DNA of 64,000 nucleotides, taken from Liquorilactobacillus uvarum DSM 19971 (GTDB lineage: Bacteria; Bacillota; Bacilli; Lactobacillales; Lactobacillaceae). Shown one piece after another: positions 45,764-54,031 of the stretch; position 1 is the stretch's first letter; each line of letters starts with the position of its first letter. The position numbers and the translations under genes were made by a program. The DNA is taken from assembly GCF_001434935.1 (NCBI RefSeq), contig NZ_AZEG01000007.1, forward strand, positions 1 to 64,000, in the 5' to 3' direction. Below the pieces are notes generated by a model. The model saw only the letters and a program-made list of their open reading frames with translations. It was not told the origin of the DNA and searched no databases.

Positions 45764-46669
45764 TTATTCTGAAAATGTATTATTTTCAACATCTTGTAAG
45801 AATTTCTTTAAATGAGCGAAATAAACGGGGGCATTATCGATCATATGATGATGTCCACCATTTGGAGTTGTTTCCAAACGAGCATGTGGAATTACACTTG
45901 CCATTCTTTTTGCTGTAGCGAGTGGCATTGTTTCGTGTTCACCATAGGTAATTAAAGTTGGAACATTAATCTTATGAATATCCTGACGACGATCCCATCC
46001 CTTCATTTTACCGGTAACAACAAATTCATTGTCACCTTGAAAATAGTTGTAGACAGGTGTGGCCATAGTATCTGTTAAATGTGAGATAGCTGGTGGCTGT
46101 TTGCGATCAACATAGCCACGATTTAAGGCATCGATCAATTTCTGATAGCAAGTGTTAGCATAATCATTTTCAGCTTCACATTTTTTCATGAATTCGAGTT
46201 CATCGTCTGAGAATTCTTTTTCACGGATAGCATTGATGTTCTCGACATATTCATCAATATTGTCTGTCATGCTGGAGATAATAATTCCCTTGAGATGCTC
46301 AGGATATTTAAGCGCATATTCTTGTGTCAGGATACCGCCCCATGACTGGCCAATGAGGTAAAAATTGTCCAAACCAAGTTTTTGACGAACTTCTTCAACT
46401 TCATCAATGAAGTAATCCATATTTAAAAACTTGTCTATATTTTCCTGCTTTGTGAAATCGGGCTGGTCTGAATACCAAGATCCAAGCTGATCATACATCG
46501 ATACTTGAACACCGAGATCTGCAAGCTTTTCTGCAAAATTCTCGTAGTATTCATGATTTCCTCCAGGTCCTCCATGCAGACAAAGTAGTTGAATATTTCC
46601 TTTACCCTCAGTATGTGTCCATAAATGATAACCATTGTCTAAGGTAAGAATGGTTGTGCCTTGTTTCAT
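45764..46669 (-). CDS. pip: prolyl iminopeptidase (S33, PepI/Pip)
   Basis: Removes N-terminal proline from peptides. The 301-residue alpha/beta hydrolase has the oxyanion loop LHGGPGGNHEYY, nucleophile Ser in GQSWGG, Asp/Glu region YGEHETMPL and His in GGHHHMID. The Glu-rich cap with EAENDYANTCY is typical of lactobacillar PepI. ATG 46669 is preferred: AGGTG lies seven bases before it, while the upstream TTG at 46675 is too close to that site. It lies 96 bases downstream of pepX on the same strand without an obvious terminator, so the two proline-specific peptidases are probably co-transcribed. Confidence 0.9.
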   Translation of the reverse strand: MKQGTTILTLDNGYHLWTHTEGKGNIQLLCLHGGPGGNHEYYENFAEKLADLGVQVSMYDQLGSWYSDQPDFTKQENIDKFLNMDYFIDEVEEVRQKLGLDNFYLIGQSWGGILTQEYALKYPEHLKGIIISSMTDNIDEYVENINAIREKEFSDDELEFMKKCEAENDYANTCYQKLIDALNRGYVDRKQPPAISHLTDTMATPVYNYFQGDNEFVVTGKMKGWDRRQDIHKINVPTLITYGEHETMPLATAKRMASVIPHARLETTPNGGHHHMIDNAPVYFAHLKKFLQDVENNTFSE

Positions 46670-46765
46670 AATCAAACACCTAGTTTCTTTAAAGATAATT
46701 TTATGATAGCACTTTAAGCTCAGTTAGCGGAATAAATTGGAAAAGATTAACAAAAAGCGTATCAG

Positions 46766-49177
46766 TTAAATAAAATTCAGTTTTAGGCAGCTGTCAGCTA
46801 ATTTGATTGAATAAGCTAAATCTTCATTGGCGCGAACTGTCATTCCCATATCTGTTGCATAAATAATCAAGCCTAAATGATGACCTTTAGGTAAGTGATA
46901 AAAAGTTGGCTGCAGTTTGGTATTAATGGTGTAGAAGGAATTAGGCTGCAGTTCATCATTTTTCCAATTAGAATGACGGTTTTGAAGGTTGATATGTCCC
47001 TTGGAAATCATTTTCCAGGGAGTTTTTTTGGCTAACGAAAATTCAACAAGATCATCTTCGCGCCATTGAAAGCCATAGTTTAAGCCTTTACGTTCGAGTG
47101 TTGTTGGCACACTTCCTAGTCGACGGGCTGTGCCATAGTCAATCAACATGAAGCTCAGCATTCCATGATTCTTGTTGGTGGCCACGCTCATTGTGACTTC
47201 CGGTTCCCCCTGAATGATCTTGTCCTCGTCCATAGCTGCTGTTCTGAATAAAAGGCGGTTATGTTTTAAAGGCGAGTGGTCCGGAGACAGCAAATCCTTC
47301 ATCCAAATATTTAAATGTTTTTGATAGTATTCAAAATCGGCAGATGGTAATTTATCTTGAAAATTGGCGGCACCTTCTGCAGGCTCAAGTTTAGATGAGA
47401 CCAGTTCATGTGGCCGCAAGCACAATTTTTCTACATTGTGTTGAGGAGCTATCCAATCCGCAAAACTATTCCATGTTTCAGGTGTGACATTATCTTGCAC
47501 CAGAACATCCGGCAGCTCGTCTTTTGCATGGTTATCAACGTTGTAGAGTTTAAAAGACAGCCAGAGATTCATCATATCATTAAAGTCAAGTGAACGCATA
47601 TTGTTGATATAAATATGCTGTCCTTGGTGAAGGATAAGTTTGCTTGTAACTGGAACGTGCTTTAAGGCTTGCCAGAGATTGAACACGTTTCGCGGCTTAA
47701 CATTCCAATCGTTTAGTCCATGAACCATGATAATATCTGCTTTGATCTTAGAGATATTTTTTAAATAGTTGCGTGCATCCCAAAAAGTATTATAGTTACC
47801 TGTTGATCGATCCTGACCGTCAGTGATGTCTGCTAACTGTTTTTTAAATATATCTTTGACCTTTAGATAATCGGCAGCCTGTTTTTTGCGACTGAAACAT
47901 TCCATAGTTAAAACATCAGCATCTTCACCTGGGAAACCTCCAGGAGCAACAACAAGGCCACCATCACGATAATAATCATACCAGCTGGAAATGGCAGCTT
48001 CTGAAATTATGGTTTTTAATCCAGCAACACCAGTTGTTGCTGCAGCAGTTGCTAGTGTTCCCAGATACGATTTGCCTGTCATTGCAATATTTTTATTACA
48101 CCACCAAGCTGATATTGCTGCTCTGTCCGTCTTATTGGTGAAGGCAATTCGAGTACCATTCAGCCACTCAATTACAGCGACCGCTGCTGCTGTTTCGGCG
48201 GGGGAACCACATGTTCTGACGCCATCGGAGTCCAGAGTACCGATGCCGGCTGAATAGACAGCCGCGAATCCACGTGCCAGTAAGTAATCGTTAAGTGTGT
48301 ATGAGAATTCACGCCCGAACGACTCTTCAGCTATTGTTGTTTCGCGTGTGATAGAACGAGGAGCAGGCGGCACACTGCTTTTTGCTCGATATTCGATGGC
48401 GGCATAATTTGTGTCACTTGGCTTTTTATGAGTTAAAGTTGTATTCATGTTGTGCATCATTTTTTGTCCATCAGTGTCGTTTGTTCCCTGGTTGTAAGGA
48501 CTAGCGGTGTAAACAACTGGAACTTTTAAACCAGAAGAGGACTCTTCTGGCCTAATAATTTCTACTTTCAAAAGATCACGTTGACCATCTTTATCAGTAT
48601 CCAAATCTGATTCGACGTAAACCACTTCACGTATTAGTTTGTTTGTATCAAAAATGGGTTGTGCTTTTCCATTAAAGAAGAGTGGGTCTGAAACATTTCC
48701 GAAGAAAGGTTTGAAATATCCAAGTGAAGCTAATTTATCTAACAGAGTTTGTCCGCTTGTGGTATGTGTACAAAGGAGATCATACCAAGCGCTAAGCACA
48801 TCTTCTTTTGAGGAAAGCTGTTCTTGGTAAGAAAGGTTACTTTTTTTTATGGCTTCAAGTGGGTCGGATAGTGAAAAGTCTTTTTCAGGTTCAAAACCTA
48901 ATAACTGCAGGCCTACATTGTAGAAGGCTTGGACATTCACATCTGCTTTTTTTACATAATCAGTCAGTGGAGTTGTCTCGTCTGCTAAAAGTGCAGCTGC
49001 CTTTTGTTTTTGAGCAGCGAGTGAAAGTGCTTGTGGAAAAGCTTTTTCTACTAATTGCAGCCACAATTTAGTTGGTGTTTCATGAAGCATTGCTTGATCA
49101 ACGTAATGAATCTGGTTTAATTCTGCAAGCTTGGTTTTTAAAGAAGTTTTAATATGTGCAAATTGATTGTAACGCAT
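46766..49177 (-). CDS. pepX: Xaa-Pro dipeptidyl-peptidase
   Basis: Releases X-Pro dipeptides from peptide N-termini, important for casein use. The 803-residue S15 serine peptidase has an N-terminal helical dimerisation domain (MRYNQFAHIKTS), catalytic domain with Ser in GKSYLGT (about residue 369), Asp in the HGLNDWNVKP region, His in LHQGQHIY, and a C-terminal jelly-roll. The ATG follows GGAGGATATC. A TATAAT on the minus strand at 49214-49219 is its likely -10. Confidence 0.95.
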   Translation of the reverse strand: MRYNQFAHIKTSLKTKLAELNQIHYVDQAMLHETPTKLWLQLVEKAFPQALSLAAQKQKAAALLADETTPLTDYVKKADVNVQAFYNVGLQLLGFEPEKDFSLSDPLEAIKKSNLSYQEQLSSKEDVLSAWYDLLCTHTTSGQTLLDKLASLGYFKPFFGNVSDPLFFNGKAQPIFDTNKLIREVVYVESDLDTDKDGQRDLLKVEIIRPEESSSGLKVPVVYTASPYNQGTNDTDGQKMMHNMNTTLTHKKPSDTNYAAIEYRAKSSVPPAPRSITRETTIAEESFGREFSYTLNDYLLARGFAAVYSAGIGTLDSDGVRTCGSPAETAAAVAVIEWLNGTRIAFTNKTDRAAISAWWCNKNIAMTGKSYLGTLATAAATTGVAGLKTIISEAAISSWYDYYRDGGLVVAPGGFPGEDADVLTMECFSRKKQAADYLKVKDIFKKQLADITDGQDRSTGNYNTFWDARNYLKNISKIKADIIMVHGLNDWNVKPRNVFNLWQALKHVPVTSKLILHQGQHIYINNMRSLDFNDMMNLWLSFKLYNVDNHAKDELPDVLVQDNVTPETWNSFADWIAPQHNVEKLCLRPHELVSSKLEPAEGAANFQDKLPSADFEYYQKHLNIWMKDLLSPDHSPLKHNRLLFRTAAMDEDKIIQGEPEVTMSVATNKNHGMLSFMLIDYGTARRLGSVPTTLERKGLNYGFQWREDDLVEFSLAKKTPWKMISKGHINLQNRHSNWKNDELQPNSFYTINTKLQPTFYHLPKGHHLGLIIYATDMGMTVRANEDLAYSIKLADSCLKLNFI

Positions 49178-49277
49178 AAGTTGATATCCTCCAGAAGTTA
49201 TCTTTAATTTCTAATTATACCGTAAAATACAGTCTATGATTAAAAAGAGTGCAAATATAGAAGGATAAACAATAAAG

Positions 49278-49324
49278 AAGCACTGCATAGTTGTCAGGGC
49301 TTTCCTAGTAACTGTGCAATGCTT
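49278..49324 (-). terminator. terminator of the APC permease gene
   Basis: AAGCACTGCATAGTT (49278-49292) pairs with AACTGTGCAATGCTT (49310-49324), two G-U pairs. On the minus strand it is followed by CTTTATTGTTT. Confidence 0.7.
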
Positions 49325-49360
49325 CATGCAAAACAAAGATAGTTCTTTTATGGTCAAACT

Positions 49361-50755
49361 TTACTCGTTTTTGGTTATTTGACTATGTTTGATACCGTAT
49401 GTGAAGTAGATAATCATTCCGATAATGAACCAGATGATTGAAGCAATCCATGTCTCCTTAGATAATTGAGTTAACATTAAAATACAGAGAAGTGTCGAGA
49501 TAATTGGTAAATACGGGTAGAATGGAACCTTGAAACCATCGTTAGGAATATCTTTACGCTTACGTAAAGGGATAATACCAATTGAAATAAAAGTAAAGGC
49601 AATCAAAGTTCCAATATTTACCAGATTAGTTAGCTGAGTCAATGAAACAAAACCACCCATAAAACTGATAATAATTGTTACGAACAGCATACTTTTATTA
49701 GGTGTATGATGTTTTGGATTTACTTCACCGAGAAACTTAGGCAGCAAACCATCACGTCCAATTGAGTAGATCAGGCGCGAGCTGCTGTAAATCATGGTGA
49801 CCATCATTGTAAACATGCCTGCTAAAGCACCGATTGAGATGATTCCGGCAACCCAATTTAAATGAACGAGCTGCAAAGCATATGAAACAGGATTGGCCAC
49901 ATTTAATTTTGTATAAGAAGCCATACCTGTTAGAACGATTGAAACCAAGATATACAAAACTGTACATATTAGCAATGTCCCGATGATTCCAATCGGCATA
50001 TTTTTTCGCGGGTTTTTAACTTCGGCTGCTGTTGCAGAAACGACATCAAATCCGAGATAGGCGAAAAAGACTAAAGAAGCACCTTTTAAAACACCACCAT
50101 AGCCGAATGGGAAGAAAGGATGCCAGTTGGCAGGTTTAACGTAAAACATGCCAACAAGCAGGAAAAGGAAAATAATAGCTATTTTCACAATAACAATAAT
50201 ATTGTTGATACGAATAGAAGTCTTAACACCCTTCGAAAGAATAAAAGAAATAAATAGGACGATTAGAATTGCTACGATGTTGACGTATGTTCCATGAGTT
50301 GGATCGAAGTTACCGCTAACAGCTTTAGGTATATTGAGGCCAAAGCCCGCTACAAAAGAGTTAAAATAAGCTGACCAGCCAGTTGAAACAGCTGCAACAG
50401 CCAGCATATATTCAAGAATCAATGCCCAACCTAAAAACCAGCCGATAACTTCACCAAAAACAATATTGCCGAATGAATAGGCACTGCCGGCAATCGGAAG
50501 TGCCGATGAAAATTCTGCGTAACACATAGCAGCAGTCGAACAGATAATAGCAGCTACTACAAACGACAAGATAATACTTGGACCGCTGTGCAAAGAGGCA
50601 ACTGTTCCTGGAAGTATAAAAATACCAGTTCCAATAACAGCTCCAATACCCAGTGCAATCAGGTCACCGGCACTTAATGTCTTAGCAAGACGACCATCTT
50701 TATCGATGTACCGCGAAAGACTTTCTTTTTTGAAGATTCTTTGTTTCAAATTCAA
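49361..50755 (-). CDS. APC family amino acid permease (CAT/YfnA-like)
   Basis: A 464-residue permease with about 12 membrane helices. It starts with the helix-1 motif ALGIGAVIGTGIFILPG, has FFAYLGFDVVSATAAEVKNPRKNMP typical of the cationic amino acid transporter group, and a late RDGLLPKFLGEVNPKHHTPNKS loop. Substrate cannot be fixed; relatives move Lys/Arg or branched-chain and neutral amino acids. Start choice: TTG 50755 lies seven bases after ATGGAGGGA; the upstream ATG (50779) has no ribosome site. A single minus-strand gene with its own terminator. Confidence 0.85.
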   Translation of the reverse strand: MNLKQRIFKKESLSRYIDKDGRLAKTLSAGDLIALGIGAVIGTGIFILPGTVASLHSGPSIILSFVVAAIICSTAAMCYAEFSSALPIAGSAYSFGNIVFGEVIGWFLGWALILEYMLAVAAVSTGWSAYFNSFVAGFGLNIPKAVSGNFDPTHGTYVNIVAILIVLFISFILSKGVKTSIRINNIIVIVKIAIIFLFLLVGMFYVKPANWHPFFPFGYGGVLKGASLVFFAYLGFDVVSATAAEVKNPRKNMPIGIIGTLLICTVLYILVSIVLTGMASYTKLNVANPVSYALQLVHLNWVAGIISIGALAGMFTMMVTMIYSSSRLIYSIGRDGLLPKFLGEVNPKHHTPNKSMLFVTIIISFMGGFVSLTQLTNLVNIGTLIAFTFISIGIIPLRKRKDIPNDGFKVPFYPYLPIISTLLCILMLTQLSKETWIASIIWFIIGMIIYFTYGIKHSQITKNE

Positions 50756-50977
50756 TGAATAATCCCTCCATTTCTTCATAAAAAATAGAACATACAACCC
50801 TGATAATATAAATATTAGAGCACGATGTCAATTATATTTAAAAGTAAATGTTTTTTTAGAAGAGTAAGAGTTCGGAAGAACCTTTTTTTTAAAGAAAAAA
50901 TTGACTTTTTTTCAAAAGAGACAAATTAAAAAGATGGTATTGGATAAGCGACGTATATTATTTTATTCTGAGAGAAA

Positions 50978-51015
50978 TTGACTATTGTGTCTGAAAGATT
51001 TACATTCATAGTCAA
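50978..51015 (+). promoter_or_regulatory. promoter overlapped by an inverted repeat
   Basis: TTGACT (50978-50983), 17-base spacer, TACATT (51001-51006). The inverted repeat TTGACTAT (50978-50985)/ATAGTCAA (51008-51015) brackets the promoter from -35 to just past -10, a suggestive operator layout. It drives the guanylate-kinase-like gene. The rest of the gap (50756-51095) is AT-rich with no other signal. Confidence 0.6.
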
Positions 51016-51095
51016 AGTCTATTTTTGAAATTACAATGGTAAGAGAGACATATGGATGTTAAACAGTTGAGCATTTAATCGAATTGAGGGAAACT

Positions 51096-51656
51096 ATGAG
51101 ACATCTTTTAATTATTTGTGGTGCTTCTGGTGCCGGTAAAACAACGATCCAGAATTATCTGATAAATAAACACGGATTTGAACGCGTTATTACACATACT
51201 ACCCGCCCAAAAAGGGCAGATGAGGTTGATGGCAGTGATTACTATTTTGAAACTGAAACTTCCTTTTTTAAAAATGATTATTTTGAATATGTAAAGTATG
51301 ATCACTATTTTTATGGATCTTCGCGAGAGGGCTTAGAGCGAGCGTGGGAAAAAAGCGCTTGGGCAGTTATTGTTTTAGATACTGCAGGTGCCCTCACATA
51401 TCGAAAGGAATTAAAGGAAAGTCTCATGTGCTGGTACATCTATGTTTCTGACAGCGAAACTTTGGTAAGAAGATTGAAAGACAGAGATGGCGGCTGCAAT
51501 GCTGCTACGCAACGTTTGTCCAGTTCAGAGGCGAGAAGAGACATGGATGTTCCGGACCAACTTAAAGATTTTTGTGTGCGTATTCGTAATGACAATTGGG
51601 AAAAAGTTGAGGAGAAGATCGCAAAAACATTGATAGAAGAAGGATACTACAATTGA
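51096..51656 (+). CDS. guanylate-kinase-like nucleotide kinase
   Basis: A 186-residue P-loop kinase with GASGAGKTT (residues about 8-16), the GMP-site pattern TTRPKRADEVDGSDYYF and FYGSSREGL in place of the usual YYGTxxxxV. A lid segment VRRLKDRDG follows. It is related to Gmk but several GMP-site residues differ, and it is not in the usual rpoZ context, so it is probably a second, specialised kinase rather than the essential enzyme. ATG 51096 follows TGAGGGA; the TTG at 51084 overlaps that site. A Fur-family gene follows 76 bases later with its own promoter. Confidence 0.7.
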   Translation: MRHLLIICGASGAGKTTIQNYLINKHGFERVITHTTRPKRADEVDGSDYYFETETSFFKNDYFEYVKYDHYFYGSSREGLERAWEKSAWAVIVLDTAGALTYRKELKESLMCWYIYVSDSETLVRRLKDRDGGCNAATQRLSSSEARRDMDVPDQLKDFCVRIRNDNWEKVEEKIAKTLIEEGYYN

Positions 51657-51676
51657 TTTTTATTCTTAAAAAGCTG

Positions 51677-51711
51677 TGCTATACTATGCTTAATAGTAAT
51701 AATTATTATTT
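51677..51711 (+). promoter_or_regulatory. promoter with Fur/PerR-type box
   Basis: TGCTATACT (51677-51685) is an extended -10. Directly downstream, TAATAATTATTATTT (51697-51711) matches 12 of 15 positions of the PerR box TTATAATNATTATAA and contains the perfect palindrome TAATAATTATTA. Its position at the RNA start fits autorepression by the Fur-family protein encoded next. Confidence 0.65.
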
Positions 51712-51732
51712 GCTTGGAGGCATGTAAGACTT

Positions 51733-52170
51733 ATGATAGAGTTTGCAGTTAAGTTATTGCAAAAAAACAATTATAAAATCACTAAACAGCGTTTGAGTCT
51801 TTTGGAGTATTTAAGTCATTTTCAGGAACAATATATTAATGTTGTGGCAGTTGACAAGTATATGCACAGCATATATCCAGGCATGAGTCATAACACAATA
51901 TATAGGAATATAAAAGAATTTGAAGAAGTTGGGATCATTGAGCAGCGAACAAAAGATGGTAATGCAAGTGTGAAGTATCAATGCGATTTCATACATCAGC
52001 ATCACCATCACTTTATTTGCAAGCAATGTGGAAAGGTCCAAGAGGTTGAAATGTGTCCGTTGGATTATTTTGAAAAGCAGCTTCCCGGCTGTCGAATTGA
52101 TGAACATCATTTTGAATTGTACGGATTGTGCGCAGATTGTATAAAATTAAGCAAAGATATGTCTAACTAG
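51733..52170 (+). CDS. Fur family transcriptional regulator (PerR/Zur type)
   Basis: A 145-residue metalloregulator: N-terminal winged helix (NYKITKQRLSLLEYL and SHNTIYRNIKEFEEVGIIE), then a dimerisation/metal domain. Two CxxC pairs, CKQC and CADC near the C-terminus, form the structural Zn site. The His-rich HQHHHHFICK is the regulatory metal region. PerR normally has fewer His here (HYHAIC), so Zur is at least as likely; the upstream box is closer to PerR. ATG 51733 lies 12 bases after GGAGG, a long spacing. The box implies self-regulation. Confidence 0.88.
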   Translation: MIEFAVKLLQKNNYKITKQRLSLLEYLSHFQEQYINVVAVDKYMHSIYPGMSHNTIYRNIKEFEEVGIIEQRTKDGNASVKYQCDFIHQHHHHFICKQCGKVQEVEMCPLDYFEKQLPGCRIDEHHFELYGLCADCIKLSKDMSN

Positions 52171-52237
52171 TATCTTTTAAGGCCTATTTTTGGTTTAATT
52201 ATATTAAGTTTCAAGATAAGAAATGGAGAGATTACGA

Positions 52238-52753
52238 ATGGCTTATCGAACACCGCCTTTTATTACACCATTTGCTATTATGTCGGTCGTACTTGCTCTA
52301 GGCGCGACTAACGTGGCTGTGAACAAAGCAACAAATACTTCCGAAGGTAAACCTGTAACACAAAAAGTTGAAAATTCTAGTTCGGTTTCGAGCGCATCGA
52401 GTGGTTCTTCTAAAGCAGATGATTCTAGTGATAAAAAGAAAAGTTCAGAATCTGATAGTGAGGAAACATCGTCAAGATCTAGCAGTGAAGACAGTTCTGT
52501 TTCTTCTGATGAGCAACAAGATAGTGAGAGCAGCAGTTCAGAAGATATGGATCAGAGTTCCTCAGCTGAATCAACCTCATCTTCTTCACGAACAAGTGGT
52601 AGTACATCAAGTGAAGACAACGATGAAGCAGAGAGTAGCAGTTCGGCTCAGTCTAGCTCACAATCTACTAATCAACAGGCTGAAAGTTCTTCTTCAAGTA
52701 CACAAACGCAAAATAATCAGAATACCCAAAGTAATAATGCTACAGGAGAATAG
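52238..52753 (+). CDS. serine-rich secreted or membrane-anchored protein
   Basis: A 171-residue protein with one N-terminal hydrophobic segment (about residues 8-26, PFAIMSVVLALGATNVAV) and then about 135 residues made almost only of Ser, Glu, Asp, Gln, Thr and Asn, including runs such as SSSSED and SESSSS. The tail should be disordered and lie outside the cell. The reading frame shows mixed AGC/AGT/TCA/TCT serine codons rather than a simple nucleotide repeat, so the composition looks selected. No LPxTG. ATG 52238 follows ATGGAGAGA. The gene is 11 bases ahead of the next one, certainly one operon. Function unknown; the Ser/Thr residues could be glycosylated. Confidence 0.7.
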   Translation: MAYRTPPFITPFAIMSVVLALGATNVAVNKATNTSEGKPVTQKVENSSSVSSASSGSSKADDSSDKKKSSESDSEETSSRSSSEDSSVSSDEQQDSESSSSEDMDQSSSAESTSSSSRTSGSTSSEDNDEAESSSSAQSSSQSTNQQAESSSSSTQTQNNQNTQSNNATGE

Positions 52754-52764
52754 GAGGAAATAAC

Positions 52765-53589
52765 TTGTTCAGTATTATAGGATTAATCAACAGTTATTTA
52801 GGTTATATCAATATTAACGTTAAGCTGAAGAACCGTGTATATACGATCCTAGGGACAGTTGGTAATTTCTATCTGCTGTACGTAGCATATCGTTTCTTAG
52901 CAAATGGTTTTTTAGCACGTGGTTTATTGTTTATTCTAGCCTTTTTTGGTCTCAGTTATTTCGCATATCTGAATATTTTATATTTTTTCACATCCAAGAA
53001 GTCGCGCTTTGATTTCTCACCTTGGATTGAAAAGAAATTAGGAATGAAGCCTAAGGAAGATATGTTGGATAAGAAAAAGACTGGAGCTCAAAATGGATTC
53101 GTGCAAACCAATGGCCTTTTTAAGGGAGAAACTATTTTGCCGGCAAAACTCAAAAGAAATGCGGCTGAAATTCAGGCTTTAAATGAGATTGTCGGACAGT
53201 TGGCAGCAGAAAATTATCTCAGGCTTGATTATGGTGGCAATAGTGATAATGAGATTTTCAAAATTGCACGAGCGAAGAAAGAGAATGTTTTCGCCCTCAA
53301 TGAGCCAGTCGCACTTCCTTACTTTGAATTGGTGCACGAAGCTGGACATTTGAATTTATATGGCGGTATTAATCAAATTGAAAGAAAAAGGCTTGGACAG
53401 ATTAAGTCTGTTGGTTTGATGCCGGTTACTGAAGTGGAACGAAAATACAGTTTATTTGTTGCCGCAGCGGCTGTTTATGGAGGCCCATATAAATTTGCTG
53501 GTCGTTCGACGGTAATGCAAGAAGAGGGCCCTTACGAGTTGAAAATTCAAGTTGCGTACCGAGAAAAAGATGTTTCAAAGGACATTTAA
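52765..53589 (+). CDS. membrane protein with cytoplasmic domain, unknown function
   Basis: A 274-residue protein. It begins FSIIGLINSYLGYININVKLKNRVYT, has two hydrophobic helices (about residues 25-48 and 52-74), then a soluble part of 200 residues (from SKKSRFDFSPWIEKKLG) with LNEIVGQLAAENYLRLDYGG and VALPYFELVHEAGH. HEAGH recalls a zinc-peptidase HExxH but here reads H-E-A-G-H, one residue short, so peptidase activity is not claimed. The family recurs in Lactobacillaceae as an uncharacterised protein, perhaps DUF6681; that name is from memory. TTG 52765 follows TAGGAGGA. Confidence 0.7.
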   Translation: MFSIIGLINSYLGYININVKLKNRVYTILGTVGNFYLLYVAYRFLANGFLARGLLFILAFFGLSYFAYLNILYFFTSKKSRFDFSPWIEKKLGMKPKEDMLDKKKTGAQNGFVQTNGLFKGETILPAKLKRNAAEIQALNEIVGQLAAENYLRLDYGGNSDNEIFKIARAKKENVFALNEPVALPYFELVHEAGHLNLYGGINQIERKRLGQIKSVGLMPVTEVERKYSLFVAAAAVYGGPYKFAGRSTVMQEEGPYELKIQVAYREKDVSKDI

Positions 53590-53654
53590 CAGCTCGGAAA
53601 GACTGGATAGTAAGTGATTATTTGTTGAGAATTTGTAATAATTAATTAAAAATT

Positions 53655-53699
53655 AGATCTCGCTAGCAATCGATTTTTTGGTTTCTGACGGGATCTTTT
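53655..53699 (+). terminator. possible terminator of the serine-rich operon
   Basis: AGATCTCG (53655-53662) pairs with CGGGATCT (53689-53696), one G-U, followed by only TTTT. Weak. Confidence 0.4.
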
Positions 53700-53878
53700 G
53701 CTGTCTTAGAAAATGAAATTTAAAATTTTAGAAATTAGGACCATTTTTAAGTTTTGTTTTCTGCATGCGGATGTATGAAATACTGTTTTTCTTGTTTAAT
53801 TATGAAATTAAGCATATTCAAAAACAAAGTATAATTGCAATCGTTCTTCAATACTCGAAAATTCTTTTGATATTATAT

Positions 53879-53929
53879 TAAATTTTGACTATTAAACTTT
53901 GTTTAACAAAGTTTAATGGTCAAAATTTA
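53879..53929. repeat. 51-nt near-perfect palindrome upstream of the amino acid ABC operon
   Basis: The two halves around base 53904 are complementary over 25 bases with one G-U position (53890/53918) and no real loop. It is AT-rich (centre AAACTTTGTTTAACAAAGTTT). It sits 29 bases upstream of the -35 box. It has no T tract typical of a terminator. Either a large operator, a cruciform-forming element, or an RNA hairpin from an upstream start (a TATAAT is at 53830-53835). Confidence 0.75.
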
Positions 53930-53957
53930 TATTAAAAATAATATTAATTCGAATTTC

Positions 53958-53986
53958 TTGCACAAAATTAAATTAAATTTTAATAT
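53958..53986 (+). promoter_or_regulatory. promoter of the glnQ-like operon
   Basis: TTGCAC (53958-53963), 17-base spacer, TAATAT (53981-53986), starting about 40 bases before the ATG at 54032. Confidence 0.7.
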
Positions 53987-54031
53987 TGTAGTTACCGGAA
54001 ATTAATGATTGCTCCCAAGGAGGAAAAAGAA

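Noticed and set aside
53300-53355. HEAGH in the membrane protein at 52765 as a zinc-peptidase site
   Set aside because: The gluzincin motif is HExxH; here only H-E-A-G-H is seen with no supporting downstream ligand or metalloprotease fold, so the match is not trusted.
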